The position numbers and the translations under genes were made by a program. A DNA stretch of 9,616 nucleotides from NCBI GenBank assembly GCA_964617145.1, contig CAZTVN010000047.1, positions 1 to 9,616 of the forward strand, given 5' to 3'. Below the pieces are notes generated by a model. The model did not search any database and had not been told where the DNA came from. It saw only the letters and a program-made list of their open reading frames with translations. Of this stretch, positions 1-7,688 are shown one piece after another. Each line of letters starts with the position of its first letter. The stretch's first letter is position 1. The stretch is from CAZTVN01 sp964617145. Its GTDB lineage: Bacteria; Patescibacteriota; Gracilibacteria; UBA1369; JACRIC01.

Positions 1-534
1 TTTATATTTTTTGATATTTTTTTGGATTTGTTCGATGTATTTTTTGGCTGATTTTTCTGAGACATCTCGTCCATCAGTAATGGCGTGAATGTAGACTTTC
101 TTTAATTTATGTTGGCTTATGAGTTTTAAAAGTGCGAAAAGATGATCGATCTGCGCATGGACTCCTTCATCTGAAATCATCCCAATTAAGTGAATAGCGG
201 AATTATATTTTTTGGCGTTTTCAATAGATTTGAGGAGAGCTTCATTTTTGAAAAAACTTTTATCACGAATCGTGCGATTGATCATTTCTAATGATTGCCA
301 AACAATTCTTCCTGCTCCGATCGTAAAATGGCCGACTTCTGAATTTCCCATAAAGCCTTTTGGAAGGCCCACTGCGTTTCCAGAAGCTTTGAGAAAGGTT
401 GTTGGATATTTTTTTCGGAGCATTTGATAGAAAGGCATACGCGCTTTTTTAATAGCATTTCCCTGATTTTTTTTGCTTTCTCCGAATCCATCGAGAATCG
501 TAAGGAGTACTTTTTGTCGATGTTTTTTGTTCAT
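1..534 (-). CDS. gpmI: 2,3-bisphosphoglycerate-independent phosphoglycerate mutase, N-terminal part (3' end beyond window)
   Basis: Cytosolic enzyme that interconverts 3- and 2-phosphoglycerate in glycolysis/gluconeogenesis using two Mn/metal ions and a phosphoserine intermediate. Only the first 178 residues are present; the family is usually about 500 residues, so roughly the C-terminal two thirds lie off the left edge. Visible family motifs are LDGFG near residue 14 (metal-binding Asp15), MGNSEVGH with the nucleophilic Ser65, TIGAGR, SDEGVHAQ with His126, and HAITDGRD with Asp154 and Arg156. These cover the start of the phosphatase domain and the inserted transferase domain. The ATG start overlaps the stop of the prepilin peptidase gene by one base (TAATG on the coding strand), suggesting translational coupling. 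No Shine-Dalgarno motif precedes it. The family assignment is secure. Whether the gene is complete cannot be judged from this window. Confidence 0.95.
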   Translation of the reverse strand, partial: MNKKHRQKVLLTILDGFGESKKNQGNAIKKARMPFYQMLRKKYPTTFLKASGNAVGLPKGFMGNSEVGHFTIGAGRIVWQSLEMINRTIRDKSFFKNEALLKSIENAKKYNSAIHLIGMISDEGVHAQIDHLFALLKLISQHKLKKVYIHAITDGRDVSEKSAKKYIEQIQKNIKKYK

Positions 535-1346
535 TAGAAAGAAAAGAGATTAAAATACCAATTGAGTATCTCTTCGCGAAAGAGAAATGTTATTATTGTC
601 CCTATTACGAGAAAAGGTCCGAAAGGTATTTGTGTTTTGAGTGTGGTTTTTTTTGTCAGTAAGAGAAAACTTGAGACTATTGCTCCTATAATGTAACCTA
701 GAAATAGGGCTAAAAGTACGCCTTTATATCCTAAAATAAGTCCCATAAAGGCTCCTATTCTCAAATCTCCGGCTCCGATCCATTTTCCTTTTGATATTAA
801 AATTTGAAGGCCAAAAAAAACAACTGGAATACTTGCTCCAATGAGTCCATCTATAAGGTGAGGACTGAATGGGAAAATTGTTGATGTGAGCGCAAAAATG
901 ATGCCGGGAATAAGAATTTTATCGGGTATTTCCATGTACAGAAGATCGTAGAAGAAGGTTGCGATGAGTATCCCTGCATAGATAAAAGCTATGATTAGCA
1001 TGGTCATCGAAAGTGCGATTTCTTTCGTTCCCGCATTGAGGATTTCTTCTGTAAATGGATTAAATTTTATAAAAATGAGTGCAAAAAATAAAGCGGTCAA
1101 AATCTCGATCGATGGATAGAAAGGACTGATTTTTTCTTTACAGTTTCGACAAAGACCTTTTTGAATAATGTAACTTACAATCGGAATAAGTTCTTGTGCT
1201 TTTAGTTTAACTTTGCAATGTGGGCATCTTGAACGTCCTAGTACGATACCTTTTTCATTTTTTTTTATTCTCTTGATAACAACGCTGAGGAAACTCCCCA
1301 CAATGAATCCTCCGAGAATTGTTATTATGAGTGGTACTATTGTCAT
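534..1346 (-). CDS. pilD: Type IV prepilin peptidase (A24 family), PilD/ComC-like
   Basis: Polytopic inner-membrane aspartyl protease that removes the leader peptide of type IV prepilins or pseudopilins; the bifunctional members also N-methylate the new N-terminus. The 270-residue protein has the family layout. Hydrophobic segment 3-25 with the GSFLSVVIKR motif comes first. A cytoplasmic zinc-type loop follows with CPHC (Cys41, Cys44) and CRNC (Cys66, Cys69). After it come several transmembrane segments carrying the two catalytic aspartates: Asp134 in FYDLLYMEIPD and Asp194 in the GAGD motif. The PFGPFL motif is near residue 241. Length is normal for the bifunctional form with the N-terminal loop. 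It starts two bases after the TPR gene stop, and its own stop overlaps the gpmI start, so it sits in a tight polycistronic run. No pilin, ATPase or secretin gene is in the window, so the substrate must be encoded elsewhere. The symbol is used in the generic family sense. Confidence 0.93.
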   Translation of the reverse strand: MTIVPLIITILGGFIVGSFLSVVIKRIKKNEKGIVLGRSRCPHCKVKLKAQELIPIVSYIIQKGLCRNCKEKISPFYPSIEILTALFFALIFIKFNPFTEEILNAGTKEIALSMTMLIIAFIYAGILIATFFYDLLYMEIPDKILIPGIIFALTSTIFPFSPHLIDGLIGASIPVVFFGLQILISKGKWIGAGDLRIGAFMGLILGYKGVLLALFLGYIIGAIVSSFLLLTKKTTLKTQIPFGPFLVIGTIITFLFREEILNWYFNLFSF

Positions 1347-1348
1347 CC

Positions 1349-2740
1349 TTATTCGTTAGGATTTTTTTCTTTTTTTAGAATTTCGTTGTATTTTTGTGCT
1401 GCAAGATTTTTTACCGCTGTCTCTTCATCAGTGGCGAGTGAGTGGGCTTTTTTATAATATTCTTTTGCTTTTTCGATCAGTCCTTGTTTTTCCGCTAGTT
1501 GTCCAAGATTGAGATAGGCTGCGCTTAAGTTTGGATCCAATTGGAGAGCATATTTTAAATTTTGTTCCGCCTCACGGTATCTTTCATTTTCTAAAAGTGC
1601 CCATCCGAGAAGATTAAAGCTCATGGCATTTTCTGGATGTGTTTGAATCGCTTCCTGCGCTATATTTAAGGCTTTTTCAGGTTCAAAGAGTTCTTCTATA
1701 TAAATCCATATCGGACGAGTGAAATTTGAAAGATTTTCAGGATTTTCTTTCCTTACGTCTTCATAATTTTCAGCGGCTTCACGAAATTGTCCAATTTCAA
1801 GCTGTATTTGGGCTAATTTTTCTTTGGCTTCTACTTGTGGTTCAAAGCCATTTTCGATGGCCATTTTCAAATATTTGGCTGCTTCTTCATTTTTATTGAG
1901 GCCAATAAAGGTAAGTCCTAGAAAATATTGGGTTTCTGCTTTTTCGCTATCAAGATTATTGGCTTCCAAAAAAGCGTTTAACGCACATTCATAATCTTTT
2001 TTATTTAGACAGGCGTAGCCCAAAAGTATCCACGCGTCTCTATAGTCATTTTTTTCTTTTACAACGTCTTGAGCCAGTTTAAGAGCTAAATCATATTCTC
2101 CAACTTGATTGAAGACTTTCGCAAGGAGTGTTTGGAGATATATTATTTCACTTCCTTCGCTTGATTCGAATTCTTCATAGGCATCGAGAAAACGTCTCGC
2201 GTTTTTGGAGGTTTCTTCTGTTGTTGAAATTTCTATAGCTTTTTTAAAATGCCCTTTTGCTGCTTCACGGTCATCCATGAAGGCGGCTATAAGCCCTCTA
2301 TAATAGACGGCTGTTTGATTATCTCCAACGATGGATTCGAATGAAACTTTTGCATTATTAAAANNNNNNNNNNCTTCTCTAAAATATTCAAAAGCTTTTT
2401 CGCTCTGCCCTTCTGAAAAATAGATTTTTCCCAGTTTTATGTATGCTTCAATTTTTTCAGAGGCTATTTTTATGGCCTGCTCATATTCTTTTATGGCGAA
2501 ATTGCTATATCCATTTTCTAAAAAAGTGTCTCCTTTCTCAATTCTTTCGGTGTATGTTAATGTTTCTTCTTTCTCTTCTTGCGTAATATCGGTGCTTAAA
2601 TTTTTTGATTGGTCATTAACTTCTTTTTTATATTGAGAAAGATATTTTTGGAAACTTCCTTGGACGCCTAGGGCATTTCCAAGAATAATGAGAAAGAGTC
2701 CTAAGGCTATGACGGAAAGTACTTTGATGACCTTTTTCAT
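1349..2740 (-). CDS. Membrane-anchored tetratricopeptide repeat (TPR) protein, interrupted by an assembly gap
   Basis: Hypothetical TPR protein, probably a scaffold for protein-protein contacts outside the cytoplasmic membrane. Residues 1-27 (MKKVIKVLSVIALGLFLIIL and on) form one hydrophobic helix with a basic start: a signal anchor or uncleaved signal peptide without a clear lipobox Cys. A charged linker (about 30-65) follows. TPR units then fill nearly all the rest, with the conserved helix-B alanine near residues 82, 116, 219, 253, 287, 322, 357, 391 and 425, mostly 34 apart. The C-terminal units (around 370-435) are the most canonical (LLGWALLENERYREAE). Residues 123-126 fall in the ten-N gap and are unknown; about 20 more residues may be missing there. 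It ends two bases before the prepilin peptidase gene, so a role in pilus assembly is possible but only by association. A cell-envelope assembly role is equally open. The start is the only Met that keeps the membrane helix. No Shine-Dalgarno motif is seen. Confidence 0.85.
   Translation of the reverse strand: MKKVIKVLSVIALGLFLIILGNALGVQGSFQKYLSQYKKEVNDQSKNLSTDITQEEKEETLTYTERIEKGDTFLENGYSNFAIKEYEQAIKIASEKIEAYIKLGKIYFSEGQSEKAFEYFREXXXXFNNAKVSFESIVGDNQTAVYYRGLIAAFMDDREAAKGHFKKAIEISTTEETSKNARRFLDAYEEFESSEGSEIIYLQTLLAKVFNQVGEYDLALKLAQDVVKEKNDYRDAWILLGYACLNKKDYECALNAFLEANNLDSEKAETQYFLGLTFIGLNKNEEAAKYLKMAIENGFEPQVEAKEKLAQIQLEIGQFREAAENYEDVRKENPENLSNFTRPIWIYIEELFEPEKALNIAQEAIQTHPENAMSFNLLGWALLENERYREAEQNLKYALQLDPNLSAAYLNLGQLAEKQGLIEKAKEYYKKAHSLATDEETAVKNLAAQKYNEILKKEKNPNE
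2364..2373. other. Assembly gap (10 Ns) inside the TPR gene
   Basis: Ten ambiguous bases interrupt the TPR reading frame. Translation on both sides stays in the same frame if the gap is read as ten bases, so an intact gene requires a true gap length that leaves remainder 1 when divided by 3. The flanking helix-B motifs (EKAFEYFRE and FNNAKVSFES) are only 14 residues apart across the gap, instead of the 34 of a TPR unit. The ten Ns are therefore probably a placeholder rather than a measured length. Confidence 0.97.
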
Positions 2741-2775
2741 TTTTTATAATGATTTTGAGATTTTCTTATATTACC

Positions 2776-3279
2776 TTACTGATTTTCTTTTTCATTCGCA
2801 AGAGAAGAAAACTGTGCTAAAAGCCCATGGCAGAGAGCTACTGCAAGTCCGTCCGCGGCGTCATCTGAGGCAGGTTCGGACTCAAGTGAGAGCAATATTT
2901 TTATCATTTTTTGGATTTGTTTTTTATCAGCTCTTCCTTCTCCTGTTATAGAGAGTTTGATTTCCGTTGGTGCATATTCGTAAATTTTTAAGTTATATTC
3001 GATAGCTTTTTCGAGAATAACTCCTCGTGACTGCGAGACTGCCATAGCTGTTTTGATGTTTTTTGAGAAAAATATTTTTTCTATGGCGAGAATTTTTGGA
3101 TTCCATCTCTGTATGAGTGTTTTTAGATCTTGAGCAATTTGGTGAAGTCTCTGGGCAGATCCGATATTTCGATGTGTTCGGATACATCCAAAATCGATAA
3201 TTTTTGTATTTCCTTTATCGTAATCAATGATGCCGAAACCTATGATTTCTGTCCCAGGATCGATGCCGAGGATACGCAT
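2776..3279 (-). CDS. ruvC: Crossover junction endodeoxyribonuclease RuvC
   Basis: Holliday-junction resolvase: a dimeric, magnesium-dependent nuclease that cuts junctions symmetrically after RuvAB branch migration in homologous recombination and repair. The 167-residue protein is of normal length and has an RNase H-like fold. The four acidic catalytic residues are visible: Asp7 in LGIDPG, Glu67 in LAIEKIFF, and Asp140 and Asp143 in the DDAADGLAVALCH motif. Phe70 matches the aromatic residue that stacks at the junction in E. coli RuvC, and SRGVIL (84-89) is also family-typical. It begins 20 bases after the ppsA stop and ends 35 bases before the TPR gene, so it probably shares their transcript. 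The usual partner ruvA lies about 5.5 kb upstream in the same orientation, with glmS, ppsA and a peptidase gene between. No Shine-Dalgarno motif precedes the ATG. Confidence 0.96.
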   Translation of the reverse strand: MRILGIDPGTEIIGFGIIDYDKGNTKIIDFGCIRTHRNIGSAQRLHQIAQDLKTLIQRWNPKILAIEKIFFSKNIKTAMAVSQSRGVILEKAIEYNLKIYEYAPTEIKLSITGEGRADKKQIQKMIKILLSLESEPASDDAADGLAVALCHGLLAQFSSLANEKENQ

Positions 3280-3299
3280 AGAATGCGATAAAGGAAATT

Positions 3300-5726
3300 T
3301 TATTTTTTTTTGGATAAGGAAGCGAGTCTTTCTTCGGTTTTTACAATATCGAGCGTTGTTTTGATGATGGTATCCGGATTGAGAGAGATACTGTCAATGC
3401 CTTGTTCTACAAGAAATTCAGCAAAATCAATGAAATCCGAAGGCGCTTGGCCGCAGATTCCGATTTTCTTTTTTTTGCTTTTGGCTTTTTTGATAACACT
3501 CGCTATGACTCTTTTTACCGCTTCGTTTCTTTCGTCATAAATATGGCTTACAAGTGCCGAATCGCGGTCGATACCGAGTACGAGTTGTGTTAAGTCGTTT
3601 GATCCTATAGAAAATCCATCGAAAATTTCTGAAAATTCATTCACCAGAGTTACATTTGATGGAATTTCACACATCATGTACAGCTCAAGGTCGTCTTTTC
3701 CACGACAGAGTCCATTTTCTTCCATTATTTTTACGACTTTTTTCGCCTCATCCACGGTGCGACAAAATGGAATCATGATTTTTATATTTTTAAGTCCCAT
3801 CTGTTGCCGAACTTTTTTGTGTGCCTGACATTCAAGATCAAATGCCGGTCTATATACTTTGCTATAATATCGAGATGCCCCGCGCCATCCGATCATGGGA
3901 TTGTCTTCGAGTGGCTCGAAATCTTTTCCTCCGATTAAATTTGCGTATTCGTTCGATTTAAAATCGGAAAGTCTTACAATGACATCTCTTGGATAGAATC
4001 CGGATCCTATAAGTCCAATGCCTTCAGCGAGCTTGTCGACAAAAAAATCAGTTTTATTTTTGTATCCTTTTGTGATTTCTTCGATGCGTGTTTTTACTTT
4101 TTTATCTTTGATTTTGCGATAGTGAATAAGGGCAAGTGGATGAATTTTGATGTAATTGTTAATAATAAATTCTTCCCGAGCCAAACCTACTCCATCGTTT
4201 GGTATAAATGAAGATTTAATGGCGATATCAGGATCTCCGAGATTCATCATTATTTTTGTTTTCGGGCGTTTAATTTTTTTCAGATCAATACGTTTTATTC
4301 TTATTTTTGCAGATCCGTTATAGATATATCCTCTTTCACCCTCGCTACATGAAACCGTAATCATCTGTTGATTTTTTATCACTTCAGTAGCATTGTTCGT
4401 TCCCACAATGCAGGGGATCCCGAGTTCTCGTGAGATGATAGCGGCGTGACAGGTTCTTCCTCCTCGATTGGTAACAATGGCGGCCGCGATTTTCATAATA
4501 GGTTCCCAATCAGGATCGGTCATATCGGTCACGAGCACGTCATTTTTTTTAAAATCGTGAATGCCTTGCACGTCGTGAATGATATTGGCTTTACCTACTC
4601 CTATTTTTGTTCCGACAGGGGAACCCGTTGTGAGTAATTTCCCTTTATTTTCAATGTGATATTCTTCGAGATAAGAACGATCTTTTTGAGATTCTACGGT
4701 TTCAGGACGCGCTTGAACGATATAGAGTTTTCCATCTCTTCCATCCATTGCCCATTCCATATCCATTGGTTTTTTGTAGTGTGTTTCAATGAGGCACGCC
4801 CATTTCGCGAGTTTTAATATGATTTTATCTTCAATCACAAAACGTTCTTGATCAGATAATTTTACTGGAACGTTTTTTGTCGGATTTTTTTTATTTTTTG
4901 AATATACCATTTTTATTTCTTTAGAGCCGAGTTTTTTCCGGATAATAGGTTTATGTTTTTCATCGAGTGTCTTTTTAAATACGTAAAATTCGTCAGGATT
5001 TACTTTCCCTTGTACAATATTTTCTCCAAGACCATAACTTCCATTTATGAGTACCATGTTTTCGAATCCTGTTTCTGTATCAATAGAAAACATGACTCCA
5101 GAACATGCGAGATCTGAGCGCACCATTTTTTGCACTCCTATTGAAAGACCAATCGAAAAATGATCGAAATGTTTATCTTCGCGGTACGAGATAGCACGGT
5201 TGGTGAAGAGTGAAGCAAAACAATTTTTACATGCTTCGATCAAGGCTTTTTCACCACGGATATTGAGGTAGGTTTCCTGTTGTCCAGCGAATGAAGCATC
5301 AGGCAAATCTTCTGCTGTTGCTGAAGATCTTACGGCAACATCCAGTTGACCTTCGTATTCTTTTTCAAGTTTTTTATATGCGACGATAATTTCTTTTTCA
5401 AGCTCTTCAGGAAATTTTGCTTTGTATATCGTCTCTCTTACTTTCAGTCCTCGTTGCATGAGATCAGCAACATCTGAAGTATTGAGGCCTTTAAGGATTT
5501 TTCTTATTTTTTCTTCGATGCCTGCTTTTTTTAAAAGATAATGATAGGCATACGCTGTTACCGCAAAGCCATTTGGCACCAATATTTGTTCGTCTTTTTT
5601 GTCTTTGTTTTTGAGGCAAAGATTTTGATACATTTCTCCAAGCGAGGCATTCTTTCCTCCAACATCGGGTACGTCTTTTATGTCAATTTCCTCAAACCAG
5701 AGAATGAATTTTTTATTTTTCGTCAT
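3300..5726 (-). CDS. ppsA: Phosphoenolpyruvate synthase (pyruvate, water dikinase)
   Basis: Cytosolic enzyme converting pyruvate + ATP + water to phosphoenolpyruvate + AMP + phosphate, the gluconeogenic bypass of pyruvate kinase. From the ATG at 5726 the protein has 808 residues, normal for the family. Three domains are visible. The ATP-grasp/PPDK N-terminal domain (about 8-345) has VGGKNASLGEM and VRSSATAEDLP. The swivelling phosphohistidine domain (about 375-470) has GGRTCHAAIISRELGIP and phospho-accepting His427. The TIM-barrel PEP/pyruvate domain (about 490-800) has GSNDLTQLVLGIDRD and Cys758 in GICGQAPSD, the expected catalytic acid. The C-terminal motifs favour PpsA over pyruvate phosphate dikinase. 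The frame can be extended upstream to a TTG at 5783. I reject that start because homology begins just after the ATG and the TTG lies in the -35 of a candidate promoter. With GpmI in the same run, it acts around the lower glycolytic intermediates. Confidence 0.95.
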   Translation of the reverse strand: MTKNKKFILWFEEIDIKDVPDVGGKNASLGEMYQNLCLKNKDKKDEQILVPNGFAVTAYAYHYLLKKAGIEEKIRKILKGLNTSDVADLMQRGLKVRETIYKAKFPEELEKEIIVAYKKLEKEYEGQLDVAVRSSATAEDLPDASFAGQQETYLNIRGEKALIEACKNCFASLFTNRAISYREDKHFDHFSIGLSIGVQKMVRSDLACSGVMFSIDTETGFENMVLINGSYGLGENIVQGKVNPDEFYVFKKTLDEKHKPIIRKKLGSKEIKMVYSKNKKNPTKNVPVKLSDQERFVIEDKIILKLAKWACLIETHYKKPMDMEWAMDGRDGKLYIVQARPETVESQKDRSYLEEYHIENKGKLLTTGSPVGTKIGVGKANIIHDVQGIHDFKKNDVLVTDMTDPDWEPIMKIAAAIVTNRGGRTCHAAIISRELGIPCIVGTNNATEVIKNQQMITVSCSEGERGYIYNGSAKIRIKRIDLKKIKRPKTKIMMNLGDPDIAIKSSFIPNDGVGLAREEFIINNYIKIHPLALIHYRKIKDKKVKTRIEEITKGYKNKTDFFVDKLAEGIGLIGSGFYPRDVIVRLSDFKSNEYANLIGGKDFEPLEDNPMIGWRGASRYYSKVYRPAFDLECQAHKKVRQQMGLKNIKIMIPFCRTVDEAKKVVKIMEENGLCRGKDDLELYMMCEIPSNVTLVNEFSEIFDGFSIGSNDLTQLVLGIDRDSALVSHIYDERNEAVKRVIASVIKKAKSKKKKIGICGQAPSDFIDFAEFLVEQGIDSISLNPDTIIKTTLDIVKTEERLASLSKKK

Positions 5727-5754
5727 GAAGAAAAATTGAGGAGATATCGTTCCC

Positions 5755-5783
5755 TTTATACATTTTTGTTGGGATTGACGCAA
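5755..5783 (-). promoter_or_regulatory. Candidate sigma70-type promoter of ppsA
   Basis: On the coding strand, TTGCGT (5783-5778) is followed after 17 bases by TATAAA (5760-5755). The -10 matches consensus at five of six bases, the -35 at only three, and the spacing is ideal. The predicted start near 5748 gives a leader of about 22 bases to the ATG at 5726. The site lies in the longest intergenic gap of the window, after the glmS stop. An 8-base direct repeat, CCAAAAGT, sits just upstream (5783-5790 and 5806-5813). In AT-rich DNA such matches arise by chance, so this is tentative. Confidence 0.4.
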
Positions 5784-5840
5784 CTTTTGGTTTTTTCAGA
5801 TTGTGACTTTTGGCAACGCAAGTTTTTCAGAGACTCTCCT

Positions 5841-7628
5841 TTATTTTACGGTAACGCTTTTGGCGAGATTTCTTGGCATATCTGGATCGTTTTGTCGAAT
5901 CACGGAAAGGTGATAGGCGAGGATTTGAATGGGAATGATATTGACTATTGGCGAAGCATTGCCGACATCTGGTACTTTAATCCAATAATCAAAAATTTCG
6001 TTATTTTCTGGAGATATTCCTATAATATAACCACCTCGGGATTTTATTTCCATGGTATTTGAAAGGATGTCGTTTTTTGTTTCATCGTTGGCAATAATTG
6101 AAATGCAAGGGGTGTTCTTGGAGATAAGCGCAATGGGACCATGTTTGAGTTCTCCAGCAGCAAAACCTTCGGCGTGAATATAAGAAACTTCTTGCAGTTT
6201 TATGGCCGCTTCGAGCGCGATGGGGTAATTCACGTCTTTTCCAATGATATACATGCTTTCTACGTGATGGATTTTTTCTGCAAGAGTTTTTATATGATCT
6301 TCATATCGAGGATTTAACATGTCATTGATTTGACTTGCTGTGTTCACCAAAAGTTGATGACCTTCTTTGAGTTTTTCTACACAGGCATAGGCAATAAGTG
6401 TCAAAATAGCGAGTTGTGCGGTAGTCGCTTTTGTTGATGCGACTGCTTTTTCCGGTCCTACTTTGATCGGAACGACAACATCGGACATTCGTGCGATGGT
6501 AGAGCTTTCCACGTTTACGATAGAAATAATTTTGCATCCTTTTTCCTTCGCAACTTCAATAGCTTCCAAAGTATCGGCGGTTTCACCACTTTGTGAGACG
6601 ATTATTAATAGAGATGTAGGTTTTAAAAAGTGATGATAGCTTGCGAATTCTGAACCAAATGTCGTATTTACGTGGCGTTTCGCAATTTTTGAAAAAAGAT
6701 AAGAGGCTGCCAAACAGACTTTTCCTGCTGTCCCGCAACCCACGAGGTAGGTTCCAAAGGCCTTTTTGATCAAAAGAGCTACTTCTTCAATCATTTTTTG
6801 ATTATGATTGATTGTTTTTCCAATAGTCTCTTTTTGCTCCATAATTTCTTTAATCATGAAATGCGGATATTGACCTTTTTCTGCGTGTTCTATGTCCCAA
6901 TCTATTTCGATTTCGCGTTTTTCGATTTCTTGAGTTGTTTTTAAATCAATGAACCGCGCATGATCTTTTATCACTACCATCTGATTATCGTCGAGATATT
7001 TGACCTTTTTGGTGTATTCAAGGAATGCTGGAATGTCGGAGGCGATAAAATGTTCGTTTCCTGAAACTCCAATAATGAGGGGTGAACCTCTTCTGGCAGC
7101 TATAATGGTGTTTTCTTTTTCGCATATCGCTAAAACAGCGTATCGGCCTTCGAGTTTTTCGAGTGCGAGTATTGCTGCCTTTTCGAGACCAAGATTGAGA
7201 TTTTCTTCAATCAAATGGGCGATAACTTCGGTGTCAGTTTCGGATTGAAATCGATGACCTCTTTGAAGAAGTCCTTTTTTGAGACTTTCGAAATTTTCAA
7301 TAATGCCATTGTGGACCACGGCTACTTCTTTTTTTTCTGTCGTGTGAGGATGAGCATTTTCTTCTGTAACTCCACCATGTGTTGCCCAACGCGTGTGTCC
7401 GAGCGCCAGTGAGACATTGCTGGATTTGTATTGTGATTCGAGGTTTTTGATTTTTGCAGCAGCTTTTTCAGGAATTTTTCCAATTTCTTTATGAACAATG
7501 ATTTCACTTCCGCTTTTAAACGCAATTCCCCAAGAATCGTATCCCCGATATTCAAGGCGTTTGAGACCTTTTAAGACAAGTTCGCCTGGATTACTTCGAT
7601 GTCCACGATATGCGAAAATACCACACAT
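5841..7628 (-). CDS. glmS: Glutamine--fructose-6-phosphate aminotransferase (isomerizing)
   Basis: Makes glucosamine-6-phosphate from fructose-6-phosphate and glutamine, the entry step to UDP-N-acetylglucosamine for peptidoglycan and surface glycans. The 595-residue protein has the standard layout. The N-terminal Ntn glutaminase domain (2-about 240) has Cys2 as nucleophile after Met removal, LKRLEYRGYDS (22-32), GHTRWATHG (78-86), HNGIIEN (106-112) and SETDTEV (129-135). Two SIS sugar-isomerase domains follow: the first around 290-420 with SQSGETADT (345-353), the second around 450-590 with HAEGFAAGELKHGP (485-498, including catalytic Glu493). The C-terminal tail PRNLAKSVTVK carries the expected catalytic Lys590. 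Length is slightly under the common 600-610. It starts 51 bases after the peptidase gene and appears to have its own promoter. That leader is too short for a glmS ribozyme, so feedback through that RNA is unlikely. No Shine-Dalgarno motif is seen. Confidence 0.97.
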   Translation of the reverse strand: MCGIFAYRGHRSNPGELVLKGLKRLEYRGYDSWGIAFKSGSEIIVHKEIGKIPEKAAAKIKNLESQYKSSNVSLALGHTRWATHGGVTEENAHPHTTEKKEVAVVHNGIIENFESLKKGLLQRGHRFQSETDTEVIAHLIEENLNLGLEKAAILALEKLEGRYAVLAICEKENTIIAARRGSPLIIGVSGNEHFIASDIPAFLEYTKKVKYLDDNQMVVIKDHARFIDLKTTQEIEKREIEIDWDIEHAEKGQYPHFMIKEIMEQKETIGKTINHNQKMIEEVALLIKKAFGTYLVGCGTAGKVCLAASYLFSKIAKRHVNTTFGSEFASYHHFLKPTSLLIIVSQSGETADTLEAIEVAKEKGCKIISIVNVESSTIARMSDVVVPIKVGPEKAVASTKATTAQLAILTLIAYACVEKLKEGHQLLVNTASQINDMLNPRYEDHIKTLAEKIHHVESMYIIGKDVNYPIALEAAIKLQEVSYIHAEGFAAGELKHGPIALISKNTPCISIIANDETKNDILSNTMEIKSRGGYIIGISPENNEIFDYWIKVPDVGNASPIVNIIPIQILAYHLSVIRQNDPDMPRNLAKSVTVK

Positions 7629-7659
7629 ATATTTTAAATAATCTGTTTAAAGTGAAGTG

Positions 7660-7688
7660 ATTATAGTTAAAAGAATTGCTTAAGGCAA
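7660..7688 (-). promoter_or_regulatory. Probable sigma70-type promoter of glmS
   Basis: On the coding strand, TTGCCT (7688-7683, four of six consensus bases) lies 17 bases before a perfect TATAAT (7665-7660). The predicted transcription start near 7653 gives a leader of about 25 bases to the glmS ATG. The -35 overlaps the last codons of the upstream peptidase gene. This is the best promoter match noticed in the window and suggests glmS can be transcribed independently of the ruvA-peptidase unit. Confidence 0.6.

Noticed and set aside
288..491. A 67-codon minus-strand frame inside gpmI
   Set aside because: It is an alternative frame of the same strand as gpmI. The gpmI frame carries all the catalytic motifs.
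2741..2775. A promoter just before the TPR gene (TATAAA and TATAAG hexamers)
   Set aside because: TATAAA is within a few bases of the ATG, too close. TATAAG has no -35 at acceptable spacing; the nearest TTGCGA is 25 bases away.
2688..2951. An 87-codon plus-strand frame over the ruvC-TPR junction
   Set aside because: Antisense to ruvC and the TPR gene start. The hydrophobic ends come from reverse-complemented Lys/Glu codons.
5727..5783. A TTG start extending ppsA by 19 residues
   Set aside because: The added residues match no part of the family, there is no ribosome binding site, and the TTG coincides with a candidate -35 element. The ATG at 5726 fits the usual N-terminus.
5814..5840. A rho-independent terminator after glmS
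   Set aside because: The only inverted repeat seen (GAGA-G-TCTC on the coding strand) has a one-base loop and a tiny stem with no U-tract directly after it.
5541..6062. A 173-codon open frame on the plus strand
   Set aside because: It runs antisense across the start of ppsA and the end of glmS, both secure genes. Its translation is a low-complexity mix of hydrophobic and aromatic residues with no family motif.
7629..7679. A glmS ribozyme/riboswitch before glmS
   Set aside because: Only 51 bases separate the peptidase stop from the glmS start, too few for the ribozyme core, and no conserved element was seen.
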